DNA of 64,000 bases from Caballeronia sp. Lep1P3. Lineage in GTDB: Bacteria; Pseudomonadota; Gammaproteobacteria; Burkholderiales; Burkholderiaceae. Each line of letters begins with the position of its first letter. The first letter of the stretch is position 1. Positions 63,483 to 64,000 of this stretch are shown piece by piece. A model generated the notes under the pieces. It did not search any database. It saw nothing but the letters and a program-made list of their open reading frames with translations, and was not told the origin of the DNA. The stretch spans positions 372,001-436,000 of the forward strand of contig NZ_CP084268.1 in assembly GCF_022879595.1 (NCBI RefSeq), read 5' to 3'. Made by a program: the position numbers and the translations under genes.

Positions 63483-63730
63483 GCGGCCGCCTGCGAACGA
63501 CGCAGTTCATCGACGGCGGCGGCGAGCGAATCTACGCTCGAGAAGAGCCGGCGCGTGAGCATGTGATCCGGAATCTCGACACCGAACTCGTCTTCGATCG
63601 CGAGCATGACGTGAACCGTGGCAAGCGAAGAAAGCCCAGCGGCGTAAAGATCATCGCTGTCGGAGAGAGTATCGATGGGAACATCGAGGCGTGCGGATTC
63701 GGATAGGATGCGGCGCAATTCAGTTTTCAT
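63479..63730 (-). CDS. Acyl carrier protein-like protein
   Basis: An 83-residue four-helix carrier protein. The 4'-phosphopantetheine site is in YAAGLSSLATV, S35 in place of the serine of the canonical DSL motif (S34-S35-L36 replaces D-S-L). The following VMLAIEDEFGVEIPDHML helix is typical of ACP. It is the first gene of the operon and the probable substrate of the aa:CP ligase. A start at 63730 is chosen for length; a longer frame adds 15 residues. Confidence 0.85.
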   Translation of the reverse strand: MKTELRRILSESARLDVPIDTLSDSDDLYAAGLSSLATVHVMLAIEDEFGVEIPDHMLTRRLFSSVDSLAAAVDELRRSQAAA

Positions 63731-63777
63731 TGTGTCTGGTTTCCCTTGTACCTGGCCAACGGTGCATCCGGCCAAAT

Positions 63778-63809
63778 GCGCTTAAAGCGGGTCTCCCCTT
63801 TAAGAGCGC
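63778..63809 (-). promoter_or_regulatory. Inverted repeat upstream of the carrier-protein operon
   Basis: GCGCTTAAAG (63778-63787) and CTTTAAGAGCGC (63798-63809) are near-perfect complements with a small bulge, 48-79 bases upstream of the carrier start. It may be an operator for an unlinked regulator, or a leader hairpin if the promoter is further right. The remaining 63731-64000 region holds no gene I can support. Confidence 0.5.
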
Positions 63810-64000
63810 CTTTAACATTTATTTAGGCCGGCGCTACGGGCGGTGGTGATCTCGCTCGATGAACCGATTTCCTCAAAGAGCCCTCGCACGCACCGTCGAG
63901 GTTTGTTTGATCGTATTTAACGAATTCCGGGGGGCTGTCGTCCGTGCGATGGCGCACGATGGTCAGTCATGAGCGTGTCGATAGGGCGGTAGCGCCACGC

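Noticed and set aside
1..64000. tRNA, rRNA, riboswitch or CRISPR array
   Set aside because: No cloverleaf-like, rRNA, conserved riboswitch or spaced direct-repeat pattern was recognised by eye; a covariance-model search would be needed to exclude them fully.

Overview
The window is high-G+C bacterial DNA with dense, short-spaced operons. Gene content (several LysR and FCD-type GntR regulators, type III CoA-transferases, a fused indolepyruvate oxidoreductase, YXWGXW-like secreted protein, FUSC and LysE exporters) suggests a chromosome or chromid of a Burkholderiaceae member, most likely Paraburkholderia or Caballeronia. That placement is inferred from gene content only. No rRNA, tRNA, CRISPR array or insertion sequence was recognised.

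Layout. 1-6.9 kb: a branched-chain/aromatic amino acid ABC importer (LivHMGF) in an overlapping operon with a fused indolepyruvate ferredoxin oxidoreductase, followed by a convergent GntR regulator. 7.9-8.8 kb: a TupA-like ATP-grasp protein. 8.8-18.1 kb: a LysR regulator divergent from a catabolic operon of hydantoinase/oxoprolinase A and B, a CaiB-type CoA-transferase, an enoyl-CoA hydratase, an MFS importer and an HMG-CoA-lyase-type enzyme. 18.1-20.9 kb: an alpha/beta hydrolase, then a low-G+C islet encoding Hcp, a Tlde1-type L,D-transpeptidase-fold toxin and a four-helix membrane protein, read as a type VI secretion effector/immunity cassette. 20.9-28.6 kb: sulfonate utilisation (SsuA, SsuD, SsuC, SsuB), a MetQ-like lipoprotein, an FMN reductase, a nitroreductase and an aldo/keto reductase. 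28.6-34.9 kb: a membrane-anchored TAXI protein, a Cys-repeat secreted protein, a Tat-exported NHL propeller, a repeat-rich non-coding stretch, an AlkA glycosylase and a small membrane peptide. 34.9-45.2 kb: a GntR-controlled cluster with a glyoxylate aminotransferase, an FAH-family hydratase, a large FAD/4Fe-4S 2-hydroxyacid dehydrogenase, an MFS importer, a CoA-transferase and a DSD1/hydroxyaspartate-aldolase-type PLP enzyme. 45.2-57.6 kb: FUSC and LysE membrane proteins, a Cache-GGDEF cyclase, a tartrate/malate dehydrogenase with a divergent LysR, a MacAB-like exporter and small unknowns. 57.6-63.7 kb: a five-gene leftward operon of a carrier protein, an acyl-CoA-dehydrogenase-like flavoprotein, an amino acid:carrier-protein ligase (aminoacyl-tRNA synthetase relative), a DUF1839 protein and a GH2 glycosidase.

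The two most interesting systems are the aminoacyl-carrier-protein operon at the right end, where DUF1839 shows a Cys/Asp/His pattern suggesting an acyltransferase that unloads the carrier, and the Hcp-Tlde1-immunity cassette. Between genes there is also a recurring family of TGCATGC-based palindromes, one of which looks like an operator for the GntR-controlled cluster.
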